Shown here one piece after another: positions 1-7,147 of a stretch of 64,000 bases of DNA. How positions within the stretch are numbered: the stretch's first letter is position 1; every line of letters starts with the position of its first letter. This stretch comes from Anaerococcus hydrogenalis DSM 7454 (GTDB taxonomy: Bacteria; Bacillota; Clostridia; Tissierellales; Peptoniphilaceae): NCBI RefSeq assembly GCF_000173355.1, contig NZ_ABXA01000031.1, positions 1-64,000 of the forward strand, in the 5' to 3' direction. Under the pieces are notes generated by a model. The model had not been told where the DNA came from and did no database searches. It saw only the letters and a program-made list of their open reading frames with translations. The position numbers and the translations under genes are program-made.

Positions 1-312
1 AAAGTGTCTGTTGCCATATTTATATTTTAGGTTTGCGTGTCTATCGAATATTATCAGTGAACTTTTTCCTTTTAAATATCCCATTATTTGTGATATTGAG
101 TACTTTGGTGGTATTTCTACCAGCATATGGATATGATCTGGACATAACTCTGCTTCTATTATGTTTATCCCTTTTCTTGAGCATAATTCTCGAAGTATGC
201 TGCCTATGTCTTTTCTTAATTGTCTATATATTTCTTGTCTTCTGTATTTTGGTGCAAATACTATATGGTATTTGTATCTCCAACTTGTATGTGATAAAGT
301 ATTTTTATCCAT
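1..312 (-). CDS. tnpA: IS200/IS605-family transposase TnpA (3' end outside window)
   Basis: Reading the minus strand from the ATG at 312 gives 104 codons that stay open to the window edge, so the C-terminus lies outside. The start is backed by a strong ribosome site (GGAGGT, 5-6 bases upstream). The protein begins MDKNTLSHTSWRYKYHIVFA and continues with PKYRRQ and then CPDHIHMLVEIPPKYSISQI. This is the Y1 HUH-transposase signature (the HIH metal-binding motif). The family (about 130-150 aa) moves single-stranded DNA by 'peel and paste'. The catalytic Tyr and the 3' end cannot be seen. The open plus-strand frames here are shadows. Its position directly behind an orphan T-box is discussed separately. 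Confidence 0.9.
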   Translation of the reverse strand, partial: MDKNTLSHTSWRYKYHIVFAPKYRRQEIYRQLRKDIGSILRELCSRKGINIIEAELCPDHIHMLVEIPPKYSISQIMGYLKGKSSLIIFDRHANLKYKYGNRHF

Positions 313-401
313 GATTACCTCCTTGTTTAATTGTGCATGTGACTATCACAATTATACATTAAGGAGGTTTTCTTGGTGCTTAAAGCTAAAGCTTAATACC
401 T

Positions 402-426
402 CCACCTGCATAGCAGGTGGTTTTTT
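402..426 (+). terminator. Hairpin plus T-tract at the IS200 left end
   Basis: An 8-bp perfect stem with a 3-base loop is followed by TTTTTTG. It has the form of a plus-strand intrinsic terminator and may double as the transposase-recognised end hairpin. Both roles are inferred from sequence form only. Confidence 0.5.
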
Positions 427-466
427 GTTTCGCTTCTCTTTCGTTCGCTCAACTCACTTAAGTGGA

Positions 467-504
467 CAAAAAAAACCATCTGCTCCATGAAGGAGCAAAT
501 GGTT
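467..504 (-). terminator. T-box-controlled terminator
   Basis: On the minus strand AACCATTTGCTCC and its near-complement flank a short TTCA loop, followed by a run of eight T. It begins six bases after the conserved T-box, which is the normal terminator/antiterminator geometry of T-box leaders. Confidence 0.8.
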
Positions 505-785
505 AAATTCGCGGTGCCATCCTTTTTATATAAAAATAAATATTTATGTAAAAATAAATAAAATATTACACATCTTAATTCTGATACTAATTTAAAATAA
601 TTTCATATCATATCCCTATAACGTGGGAAGACGGCCTAGACTACTATTTTTCACCCGAGCACTCTCAGATCCATTCGGTTTTAGATCTTTACTTGCTTCC
701 ACCACACACAAGCTCTCTATAAAAGATTTATAAAACTTACTTACCTCTGATCAAAGTTTTATTTTTATTTTCTAACTTATAAGTT
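467..785 (-). promoter_or_regulatory. T-box leader riboswitch, probable Asn specifier, target gene not in window
   Basis: The minus strand carries the hallmarks of a T-box leader. There is an AG-rich AGAGAGC (712-718), GGTGG of the distal stem I loop (699-703), an AGTAG block (641-645), a stem III like CCCACGTTATAGGGA (612-626), and the T-box GGATGGCACCGCG (510-522). A terminator hairpin follows (474-504) with an A/T tract at 467-475. The triplet before AGTAG, at the place occupied by the specifier in known leaders (GAAA-xxx-A), is AAU (646-648), which suggests asparagine; this assignment is tentative. The normal target would be asnA, asnS or a transporter, but the next minus-strand gene is tnpA. 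A consensus promoter lies just upstream. Confidence 0.85.
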
Positions 786-1808
786 GTTTTTATTATATAT
801 CGCTTTATTATCTTTGTCAAATGCCTTATTAAAGTCAATATAAGAGCCCATAAATTCAAAATCCTTAGCATTTTCCTTTAAAAAATCTAATAGAATTCTT
901 ATTTTTTTTTCCCTAATAGAGCCCTCAAAATCAAAATAAAAGATAAATTCAAAGTCAGATCCTGGAATTGGTGATGATTCTAGTTTTGTCATATTTACAT
1001 CCAAAATTTTAAATTTTTCCACTATATCAAACAAGGACCCTGGCCTATCAAGAGCCTTTAATCTTACAGAAATTTGATCTGCCTTATCATAAATTTTTAA
1101 ATCTTTTCCTACAATTATAAATCTGGTGTAATTATTTGAAACATTTTGTATGTTTTCATCTAGAATTTTAAGTCCATAAAGATTTGCACAAAATTTTGAA
1201 CCAATAGCAGCAAGTTTTTTATCATTTTTTTCCTTGACATATTTTGCAGCAAGGGCCGTATTATAATATTCATTTTGGATAAATCCGTGCTCAAGTGTAT
1301 ACTTTCTACATTGACCCAAGGCTTGGGGATGGGAGTAAACTTCTTTTATATCAGAAATTTTTGAAAAAGAATTTCCTAGTAAATAATGCCTTATATCGAG
1401 CTTATAATTTCCTAAAATATAAAAATTTCTCTCAAGCATCAAATTATAAACTTCCTTAACAGATCCATAAGAAGAATTTTCCAAGGGAAGGATTCCAAAT
1501 TGACAAAAATTTTCATCAATCGCATCTAAAATTTGGTCAAATCTCTTAAAATATTTTATATCTCCTTTTGGAAAAACAATATGGCCAACCTGGTCAGCAT
1601 AAGAGCCCTTGGCTCCTCCAAGTGCAATTTTCCCAAAATTCGGAAAATTTTCACTTATAACTTTTTTCTCCAAATATTTAGAAAAATCTCCTGGATATTT
1701 TTTTAATAGGAAGTCCCTGTATTTTTCTTTTAAGATTAAATCTAGTTTTCTTAAATCCTCAACTTCTATATCTTCTTCTAATTCTTTTAACAAATAATCT
1801 TTATTCAT
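777..1808 (-). CDS. pheA: Prephenate dehydratase with C-terminal ACT domain
   Basis: PheA converts prephenate to phenylpyruvate for phenylalanine synthesis. I take the ATG at 1808 (MNKDYLLKELEE), which overlaps the aroC stop by 8 bases (ATGAATAA); an open frame back to 1850 would overlap aroC more. The prephenate dehydratase domain starts near residue 60 (GKIALGGAKGSYADQ in place of the usual GPxGTFS), with the LPLENSSYGSV and NYTRFIIVG (TRF) motifs. A C-terminal ACT domain (ALDRPGSLFDIVEKF, KLESSPIPGSDFEFIFYFD) is the phenylalanine-sensing part. The first 55 residues are charged and helical but lack a clear AroQ chorismate mutase pattern. It is the last gene of the aroF-aroC-pheA operon, which has a Phe-type attenuator in front. 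A consensus promoter lies inside its 3' end. Confidence 0.93.
   Translation of the reverse strand: MNKDYLLKELEEDIEVEDLRKLDLILKEKYRDFLLKKYPGDFSKYLEKKVISENFPNFGKIALGGAKGSYADQVGHIVFPKGDIKYFKRFDQILDAIDENFCQFGILPLENSSYGSVKEVYNLMLERNFYILGNYKLDIRHYLLGNSFSKISDIKEVYSHPQALGQCRKYTLEHGFIQNEYYNTALAAKYVKEKNDKKLAAIGSKFCANLYGLKILDENIQNVSNNYTRFIIVGKDLKIYDKADQISVRLKALDRPGSLFDIVEKFKILDVNMTKLESSPIPGSDFEFIFYFDFEGSIREKKIRILLDFLKENAKDFEFMGSYIDFNKAFDKDNKAIYNKNNL
792..820 (-). promoter_or_regulatory. Sigma-A promoter inside the 3' end of pheA, driving the T-box leader
   Basis: The minus strand reads TTGACA (815-820), 17 bases, TATAAT (792-797), both hexamers matching consensus exactly. The start point would be near 785, just in front of the T-box leader. 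It overlaps the last codons of pheA. Confidence 0.8.
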
Positions 1809-2877
1809 ATAAGTAATCCAATACTGTAAGGGCGAGTATTGCCTCTCCAATCGGCGGAGTTCTTAGGGCAAGGCAAGGATCGTGGCGGCCTTTTATCAAA
1901 AGGTCTTTTTCTTTTTTCTCCCTTATAGAAAATGATTTTTGATTTTTAGAAATTGATGGAGTTGGCTTAAAAATCAAATCAAAAACTACAGGCATGCCAT
2001 TTGTAATTCCTCCTACAATACCTCCTGCATTATTGGTTCTAGTTTTTACCTTACCATTTTCAAGCTCGAATTGGTCGTTGTGGGCTGAACCTCTCATATT
2101 TATAGAATTTAGGCCCTCGCCAAAAGAAATTGCCCTAAGGGCAGGAATTCCAAAAGAAAGATAGGAAATTTTTGCCTCAAAAGAATCAAATAAGGGATCT
2201 CCCAAGCCTTGGGGAATATTTTCTCCAAAAACTTGGCAAATTCCACCAATAGAATCCCCCTCACTACTTATATCTTCCAATAATTTTCTAATTTCCTCTT
2301 CCTTTTTTTCATCCAAAACAGGAATTTCTTTTTGAGAAATTTTTTCCAGTTCATCCATAGGAGGATTTGCTAAATCAAGGTTTTTATCATAAATTCCACC
2401 AATATTTTTAATTCTTGATGCAATTTTTATATTTTTTTCTTCTAAAATTTGTTTTGCAATCCCTCCTGCCAGGCAAAATGGGGCAGTTAGCCTTCCAGAA
2501 AATGGACCTCCCCCATTCATATCCATATCTTTTCCGTATTTTATAAAACTTGTATAGTCAGCGTGAGATGGCCTTGGAATATCGTTTAAATTGTTATAAT
2601 CCTTAGATTTAAAATTATTATTTTTTATAAGGGCTGTTATAGTCTTTGAAATTATTTTATTTTCTCTAAGACCCGAAATGAAAATTGCCCTGTCAGCCTC
2701 TTTTCTTTTTGTAGTAAATCTTGATTTTCCAGGAGCCCTTCTTTGCATAAAGTCATCAAGCTTTACCATATCAATTTCAAAACCTGGTTTTACATTATCA
2801 ATTACCACCCCCATATATTCTTGGTGGCTTGATCCAAAAATAGTAACTTTTAAATTTTTTCCAAAGCTTTGACCCAT
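1801..2877 (-). CDS. aroC: Chorismate synthase
   Basis: At 358 aa this is the usual length. The enzyme makes chorismate from 5-enolpyruvylshikimate-3-phosphate with reduced FMN. Family signatures are visible: GSSHQEYMGVVIDNV at the N-terminus (usual GxSHGxxxGxxI), RRAPGKSRFTTKRKEAD, RPSHADY, GGGPFSGRLTAPFC and RGSAHNDQF, and near the end RTNNAGGIVGGITNGMP and RHDPCLALRTPPIGEA. The motif usually read as SGRxTA-RV is here SGRLTAPF. It starts one base after aroF ends and overlaps pheA by 8 bases, so translation is probably coupled across the operon. No other shikimate genes are in the window. Confidence 0.96.
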   Translation of the reverse strand: MGQSFGKNLKVTIFGSSHQEYMGVVIDNVKPGFEIDMVKLDDFMQRRAPGKSRFTTKRKEADRAIFISGLRENKIISKTITALIKNNNFKSKDYNNLNDIPRPSHADYTSFIKYGKDMDMNGGGPFSGRLTAPFCLAGGIAKQILEEKNIKIASRIKNIGGIYDKNLDLANPPMDELEKISQKEIPVLDEKKEEEIRKLLEDISSEGDSIGGICQVFGENIPQGLGDPLFDSFEAKISYLSFGIPALRAISFGEGLNSINMRGSAHNDQFELENGKVKTRTNNAGGIVGGITNGMPVVFDLIFKPTPSISKNQKSFSIREKKEKDLLIKGRHDPCLALRTPPIGEAILALTVLDYLYE

Positions 2878-2878
2878 T

Positions 2879-3889
2879 TTAGATTTCCTTTCTCAAGTCG
2901 TGGATTTTTTGGCTTGCCTTTAAAATTTTATCAAAATCATCTGGCACTACGCATTGGGCCCCATCAGAAAATGCTTTTGCAGGATTTTCATGAACTTCAA
3001 TCATTAGTCCATCTGCCCCAACAGCTGCTGCAGAAAGGGATAAATCTTTTACATATCTTGAAATTCCTGCTGCGTGAGATGGATCGAGTATTACAGGAAG
3101 GTGAGTTTTTTCGTGTAAGAAAGGAACTGCTGTAACATCTAAAGTATTTCTTGTTGCTGTTTCAAAAGTTCTAATTCCTCTTTCGCAAAGTATAACTTTT
3201 GTATTTCCCCTACTCATAATATATTCTGCCGCCATCAATAATTCTTCATAGGTAGCAGAAAGTCCTCTTTTTAATAAAATTGGTTTATCAGTTTCACCAA
3301 GGGCTTTTAATAAATCAAAATTTTGCATATTTCTTGCCCCAACTTGTAAAATATCTATATCATCAAAATATTTTAATTGGTTAATTTCCATAATTTCTGA
3401 AACAAGGGCAAGGCCTGTCTCTTCTTTTGCCTTTACAAGGTAATCAATAGCTTTTTTTCCGTAACCTTGGAAAGAGTATGGGCTAGTTCTTGGTTTAAAA
3501 GCCCCTCCCCTTAAAATTGTAGCCCCAGATTTTTTAATTTTTTTGGCAATCGATACAACTTGGTCTTCGCTTTCAACAGAACATGGGCCTGCCATATAAA
3601 CAAAAGATCCTCCCCCAATTTGTGTTCCATTATCAAGAGTGATTATTGTATCTTCTGGATGAAATTTTCTATTTGCTTTTTTGTAAGGTTCTTGGATTCT
3701 TATAACATCATCAACGATTTTTTTTGACTTCATATCTTCTTTTGAAACCTTGGAAGTATCTCCCAATAATCCCAAAATGGTTGTGTTTGATCCAACAGCC
3801 TTACTTACCTTAAGATCCATTTCTTCAATTTCTTTTATAAGATCTTGAATTTCATTTTCCTTTGCGCCATTTTTTAATTTAATAATCAT
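2879..3889 (-). CDS. aroF: 3-deoxy-7-phosphoheptulonate (DAHP) synthase, type I-beta with N-terminal regulatory domain
   Basis: This 336-aa enzyme catalyses the first committed step of aromatic amino-acid synthesis, condensing PEP with erythrose-4-phosphate. Residues 1-70 form a ferredoxin-like/ACT-type regulatory domain (MIIKLKNGAKENEIQDLI), as in the Thermotoga-type enzymes inhibited by Phe or Tyr. The barrel domain follows, with MAGPCSVES, GGAFKPRTSPYSFQG, QVGARNMQNFDLLKALG, KPILLKRG, CERGIRTFE and DPSHAAG. It is the first gene of aroF-aroC-pheA. A leader peptide and terminator lie between its promoter and start, so it is likely controlled both by attenuation and by end-product inhibition. 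The enzyme call is certain; the inhibitor is inferred. Confidence 0.95.
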   Translation of the reverse strand: MIIKLKNGAKENEIQDLIKEIEEMDLKVSKAVGSNTTILGLLGDTSKVSKEDMKSKKIVDDVIRIQEPYKKANRKFHPEDTIITLDNGTQIGGGSFVYMAGPCSVESEDQVVSIAKKIKKSGATILRGGAFKPRTSPYSFQGYGKKAIDYLVKAKEETGLALVSEIMEINQLKYFDDIDILQVGARNMQNFDLLKALGETDKPILLKRGLSATYEELLMAAEYIMSRGNTKVILCERGIRTFETATRNTLDVTAVPFLHEKTHLPVILDPSHAAGISRYVKDLSLSAAAVGADGLMIEVHENPAKAFSDGAQCVVPDDFDKILKASQKIHDLRKEI

Positions 3890-3911
3890 AATTTTCTCCT
3901 ATTCTTTTCTA

Positions 3912-3948
3912 AACAACAAAAAAGCTTCTTGGCTATTACCAAGAAGCT
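3912..3948 (-). terminator. Attenuator terminator upstream of aroF
   Basis: On the minus strand AGCTTCTTGG (3923-3932 complement) and CCAAGAAGCT form a perfect 10-bp stem with a 6-base loop, followed by TTTTTTGTTGTTT. It lies 15 bases after the leader-peptide stop and 23 bases before the aroF start. Its loop plus the 3' arm (AATAGCC) is exactly complementary to GGCTATT in the leader coding region, which gives a mutually exclusive antiterminator pairing. Confidence 0.88.
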
Positions 3949-3963
3949 CGATTCTAAAAAAAC

Positions 3964-4065
3964 TTAAAGTGTTTTAGGATTTTGCACATGATAAATAGCC
4001 TTACTTTTTGAAAAAGTAAAGTTAAAAAAGTAAAAGCTAATTTGTGCAAGACTTAAGTTTTTCAT
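3964..4065 (-). CDS. Phe/Tyr-rich leader peptide of the aroF-aroC-pheA attenuator
   Basis: A 33-codon frame starts with ATG at 4065, preceded by AGGAG. Residues 10-18 read SFYFFNFTF, i.e. five Phe and one Tyr in nine codons. The C-terminal half reads SKSKAIYHVQNPKTL. Codons 6-8 (CTT GCA CAA) contain TTGCACA, which pairs perfectly with TGTGCAA in codons 26-28, and TTTTACTTTTT pairs with AAAAAGTAA, so the Phe codons sit in one arm of a long hairpin. The next strand (GGCTATT, codons 23-24) can pair with the terminator. This is the arrangement of classical leader-peptide attenuators such as pheL. It is too short for routine gene calling. The function is inferred from architecture. Confidence 0.85.
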   Translation of the reverse strand: MKNLSLAQISFYFFNFTFSKSKAIYHVQNPKTL

Positions 4066-4096
4066 TTTTTTCTCCTAATGTTTTAAATTTTTTTAT

Positions 4097-4125
4097 ATTA
4101 TAGCACAGAATTTTTCTATAGTAAA
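4097..4125 (-). promoter_or_regulatory. Promoter of the aroF attenuator/operon
   Basis: The minus strand reads TTTACT (4120-4125), a 17-base spacer, and TATAAT (4097-4102). The start point would be near 4090, about 25 bases before the leader-peptide ATG. It overlaps the 3' edge of the upstream pyrophosphatase gene (stop at 4128). Confidence 0.75.
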
Positions 4126-4127
4126 GT

Positions 4128-5783
4128 TTAATTATTATGTGAATTCATAATTGCTTCTGTTAATTTTGGTATAACTTGTTTTTTTCTTGATAAGACACCT
4201 GGTGCTGAAATTGTTCCATTTTTTACCTTATTTCCAAAAACATTTTCTATATCACTTAAATAATTTCCCACAACCAAAAGTTCAGATTTTTGGTTAAAAA
4301 TATCTGTAAGTACAAGAACGAAGGTATTTTCTCCTTTAGAATTTATTTTTTCTCTCATTAAAGATGTTAATTTATCCTTTATTGGATCGAGCTCTTCTGG
4401 ATTCATGGTCATAACTTGGCCAACCCTGATCTTGTCATCCCCAATTGTAAAGGCCTTTACATCCCCATCAATCAAATCTTCAGGAGACCTATTTTTTAAA
4501 CTTGTTCCAGCCTTAAACATCTTTAGGGCAAATTCTTCTGGATTTATATCTGCAATTTTTGTAAGCCTATTTAAAACTCTCTTGTCAGTTTCTGTTGTTG
4601 TTGGTGACCTAAATAAAAGAGTATCAGAAATTATGGCAGCTGAAAGAAGGCCTGCTATTTCTTTTGTAGGTCTTATTCCTGATTCAAAAAACATTTTAGC
4701 AACAATTGTTGCAGTAGAACCTACAGGTTCTGCCCTAAAAAATAGGGGTTGGTTTGTAACAACATTGGCAACTCTGTGGTGGTCAATTATTTCAATAATA
4801 TCTGCATAGTCAATATCATCAACAGATTGGTTTCTTTCGTTGTGGTCAACCAAAATTAATTTTTTCTTTTCATCAGAAATCAAATGGTATCTTGAAATAG
4901 CTCCTAAAACTTTTCCCCTAGCATCTATTATCGGATAAGACCTAAATCTTGTTTTTCCCATAACTTCACGAACAGTATCAACTGTATCTTCTGGTGAAAA
5001 ATAAACCAAGTTTTCTGTACTCATTACATTTGCAATTGGCACTGCCATTGGCAAAAGCCTTGCTGTCATAAAGGTATCATACTCGGTAGAAATAATTGTA
5101 ATATTATTTTCCTCTGCCTCTTTTATTAATTCTTCTTTCATGGTTGAACCATTGGTTAAAATTATTAAAGAAATATTTTTCTTTATCAAATATTCTTGGG
5201 CTTCAAGCCTATTTCCAGTAATTACAAGATCTCCATCCCCAACTAAGGAATTTTTTGGTGAATCTTTTTCATTCATGGCATAAACCATCATTTTTCCTGT
5301 AAAGGCCATTGGATTTTTAGGACTTACTATTAATTTTGCAGATAAGATATCTACAATATTTTCAATCGGTGTGTGGGTTCTTCCAATAATCCTATCATCC
5401 CAAACTTCCATATAGGAATGGGTCAAATTTGAAAGAGATGCAACCCCAATTAATTTTTCATCATCATCCACTACAAAAAGAGAATTTAATTTGTTTTCTT
5501 GGATAATTGACCAGGCATTTCTAATTGGCAAGGATTCATCAACGTTATAAGAATTATCATAGTCTATATCTTTTATTTGAAGTTTCATTGAATCCTTATG
5601 TAAAGGTGCCTTAACTCCAAAATAATCAAGAACAAATTGAGTTTCTTGGTTGACATGTCCAAGCCTAATTGGGATGGCATTTGTGTGACCTAGTCTGTTT
5701 TTTAAATTTGCATAAGCAAGGGCTGAGCAAATAGAGTCAGTATCTGGATTTTTGTGACCTGTAACATAAACTGTTTGTTTCAT
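4128..5783 (-). CDS. ppaC: Manganese-dependent inorganic pyrophosphatase with CBS/DRTGG regulatory insert
   Basis: This family II (DHH) pyrophosphatase hydrolyses PPi to phosphate. The start ATG at 5783 (MKQTVYVTGHKNPDTDS) is preferred over the open ATG at 5801 because AGAGGT precedes it and the upstream start would overlap the previous gene. The 551-aa length fits the CBS-PPase subfamily rather than the 310-aa short form. The order is the DHH N-domain (GHKNPDTDS), a first CBS motif near residue 70, a DRTGG-type insert near 150-240, the second CBS motif near 245-300, the DHH core (LVDHNE, EIIDHHR) and the C-terminal SRKKQ substrate loop. Adenine nucleotides bound by the CBS pair regulate such enzymes (family knowledge). 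It starts 7 bases after the CorC-like gene ends. Confidence 0.93.
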   Translation of the reverse strand: MKQTVYVTGHKNPDTDSICSALAYANLKNRLGHTNAIPIRLGHVNQETQFVLDYFGVKAPLHKDSMKLQIKDIDYDNSYNVDESLPIRNAWSIIQENKLNSLFVVDDDEKLIGVASLSNLTHSYMEVWDDRIIGRTHTPIENIVDILSAKLIVSPKNPMAFTGKMMVYAMNEKDSPKNSLVGDGDLVITGNRLEAQEYLIKKNISLIILTNGSTMKEELIKEAEENNITIISTEYDTFMTARLLPMAVPIANVMSTENLVYFSPEDTVDTVREVMGKTRFRSYPIIDARGKVLGAISRYHLISDEKKKLILVDHNERNQSVDDIDYADIIEIIDHHRVANVVTNQPLFFRAEPVGSTATIVAKMFFESGIRPTKEIAGLLSAAIISDTLLFRSPTTTETDKRVLNRLTKIADINPEEFALKMFKAGTSLKNRSPEDLIDGDVKAFTIGDDKIRVGQVMTMNPEELDPIKDKLTSLMREKINSKGENTFVLVLTDIFNQKSELLVVGNYLSDIENVFGNKVKNGTISAPGVLSRKKQVIPKLTEAIMNSHNN

Positions 5784-5790
5784 AATACCT

Positions 5791-7044
5791 CTAACTTTCA
5801 CTATTAAATTTAACTCTAAGTAAATTTATCTTATATCTTTCAACTTTCTCACATATCAAGGTAACATCATCAACCTTAACAACATCTCCACTTTTTGGCA
5901 GGCGATTAAGATAGTCAATTACCAAACCTCCAATAGAATCATTTTTAACTTCTTGTAAATTTCTATTAAAATAATCATTGAAGTCGTTGATATGCATACT
6001 TGCATCAACTATAAATTCATTATCAGAAACCTTATAGACTTTTTCATCATCAGGGTCATATTCATCATAAATATCTCCCACAAGCTCCTCAATTATATCT
6101 TCAATTGAAACAAGTCCTTCTGTTCCCCCATACTCGTCTACAACAATGGCTAGAGAAACATTCATTTTTTTCATAGATTTAAAAAGATCAATAATATTCA
6201 TATTCTCATAAGCATAAAAAGTTTGCCTAAGCATATCCTTTAATATTACTTCTCTTCCCTCAGCTACAAAAGTTACTATATCTTTCATATGTAATACACC
6301 AACAATATTATCTATACTTTCCCCATAAACTGGAATTCTTGAGTGCTTACATTCAATTAAAAATTCATCAAATTCTTTTTTGCTAGAATCAATTGCTATA
6401 GCTTCCATATTGGTTCTTGGAGTCATAATATCTGATGCAAAAGATCCACCAAAATCAAAAACATTATTAATAATTTCACTTTCTTCGTTATTAATAACTC
6501 CTTGTTCCTCACCAACATCAACTATAGTTTTCAAATCTTCTTCTGTTACTATATCACTATTAACAGAGCCTGCTGACATTTTCTTTGTAAGATATTTTGT
6601 AAATAAACCCAGTAAAAATACCAGGGGTTTTAAAAATAAAGAAATTATATAAATTGGCTTGGCAAATCTAAGCCCCATTTTTTCGCTATTAATTTGGGCT
6701 GCAAGTTTTGGAGTAATCTCTCCAAAAATTAATACAGTAATGGTTACAACAACAGTAGAAATAGCTGCTCCAGCTCCTCCAAAAATATCAGTAAAAAAAA
6801 GGGTTGCAATAGTTGTTGTAAGAATATTTACAATATTATTTCCAACAAGAATTGTAGTTATAGTATTTTGGCTATCTTCAACTAGTTTTCTAAGCAATTT
6901 TGCATTTTTAATTTCCTTTTCTTCAAGCTGCCTTAATTTAAATTTATTTATAGAAGTAATGGCAGTTTCTGATGATGAAAAAAATCCAGATAATAAAATG
7001 CCAAAAAACATTACAATTAACTCAATTATATTTTTTGTCGTCAA
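5791..7044 (-). CDS. CNNM/HlyC-CorC family membrane protein with CBS domains
   Basis: This is a 417-aa membrane protein of the DUF21-CBS-CorC_HlyC family, proposed to act in Mg/Co ion export or regulation. The N-terminal DUF21 half has about four hydrophobic segments and the SGFFSSSETAITSIN signature. A CBS pair follows around residues 200-320 (FGGSFASDIMTPRTNMEAI and MKKMNVSLAIVVDEYGGTEG), then the C-terminal transporter-associated domain (DSIGGLVIDYLNRLPKSGD). The start codon is TTG at 7044, preceded by AAGGAGG at 6 bases; no ATG fits better. It is the promoter-proximal gene before the pyrophosphatase. The older 'hemolysin' name is historical. The ion is unknown. Confidence 0.9.
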   Translation of the reverse strand: MTTKNIIELIVMFFGILLSGFFSSSETAITSINKFKLRQLEEKEIKNAKLLRKLVEDSQNTITTILVGNNIVNILTTTIATLFFTDIFGGAGAAISTVVVTITVLIFGEITPKLAAQINSEKMGLRFAKPIYIISLFLKPLVFLLGLFTKYLTKKMSAGSVNSDIVTEEDLKTIVDVGEEQGVINNEESEIINNVFDFGGSFASDIMTPRTNMEAIAIDSSKKEFDEFLIECKHSRIPVYGESIDNIVGVLHMKDIVTFVAEGREVILKDMLRQTFYAYENMNIIDLFKSMKKMNVSLAIVVDEYGGTEGLVSIEDIIEELVGDIYDEYDPDDEKVYKVSDNEFIVDASMHINDFNDYFNRNLQEVKNDSIGGLVIDYLNRLPKSGDVVKVDDVTLICEKVERYKINLLRVKFNSES

Positions 7045-7091
7045 AACTTCCTCCTTGAATATATTATATGAGAAATTTATAAAAAAATAAA

Positions 7092-7120
7092 GTGATTAAA
7101 TAAAGTATTTATGATATAAT
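7092..7120 (+). promoter_or_regulatory. Promoter of the purine permease gene
   Basis: A TATAAT at 7115-7120 has a weak -35 (GTGATT, 7092-7097) 17 bases upstream. The gene start follows at 7148, leaving a leader of only about 20 bases, so there is no room for a purine riboswitch. Confidence 0.55.
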
Positions 7121-7147
7121 AAGCCCGAAAAAAACATAGGAGGAAAT

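Larger units (their letters stand above)
1..426 (-). mobile_element. IS200/IS605-type insertion sequence, left part
   Basis: This entry covers tnpA plus its upstream region. A perfect 8-bp hairpin (CCACCTGC, loop ATA, GCAGGTGG; 402-420) followed by T6 lies about 90 bp upstream of the tnpA start. IS200/IS605 ends carry sub-terminal hairpins that TnpA recognises, so this is a candidate left-end hairpin. On the plus strand it would also act as a terminator against outside transcription. The exact left boundary is not visible, because these elements have no terminal inverted repeats and make no target duplication. The right end is outside the window. Confidence 0.6.

Noticed and set aside
33-490. 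Open frames on the plus strand at the left edge
   Set aside because: They are antisense to the tnpA frame, which has a good ribosome site and the IS200 motifs.
777-1850. Upstream start of pheA at 1850
   Set aside because: It would overlap aroC by 50 bases; the ATG at 1808 gives an 8-base coupled overlap.
7121-7147. Purine riboswitch before pbuG
   Set aside because: Only about 20-27 bases lie between promoter and ATG.
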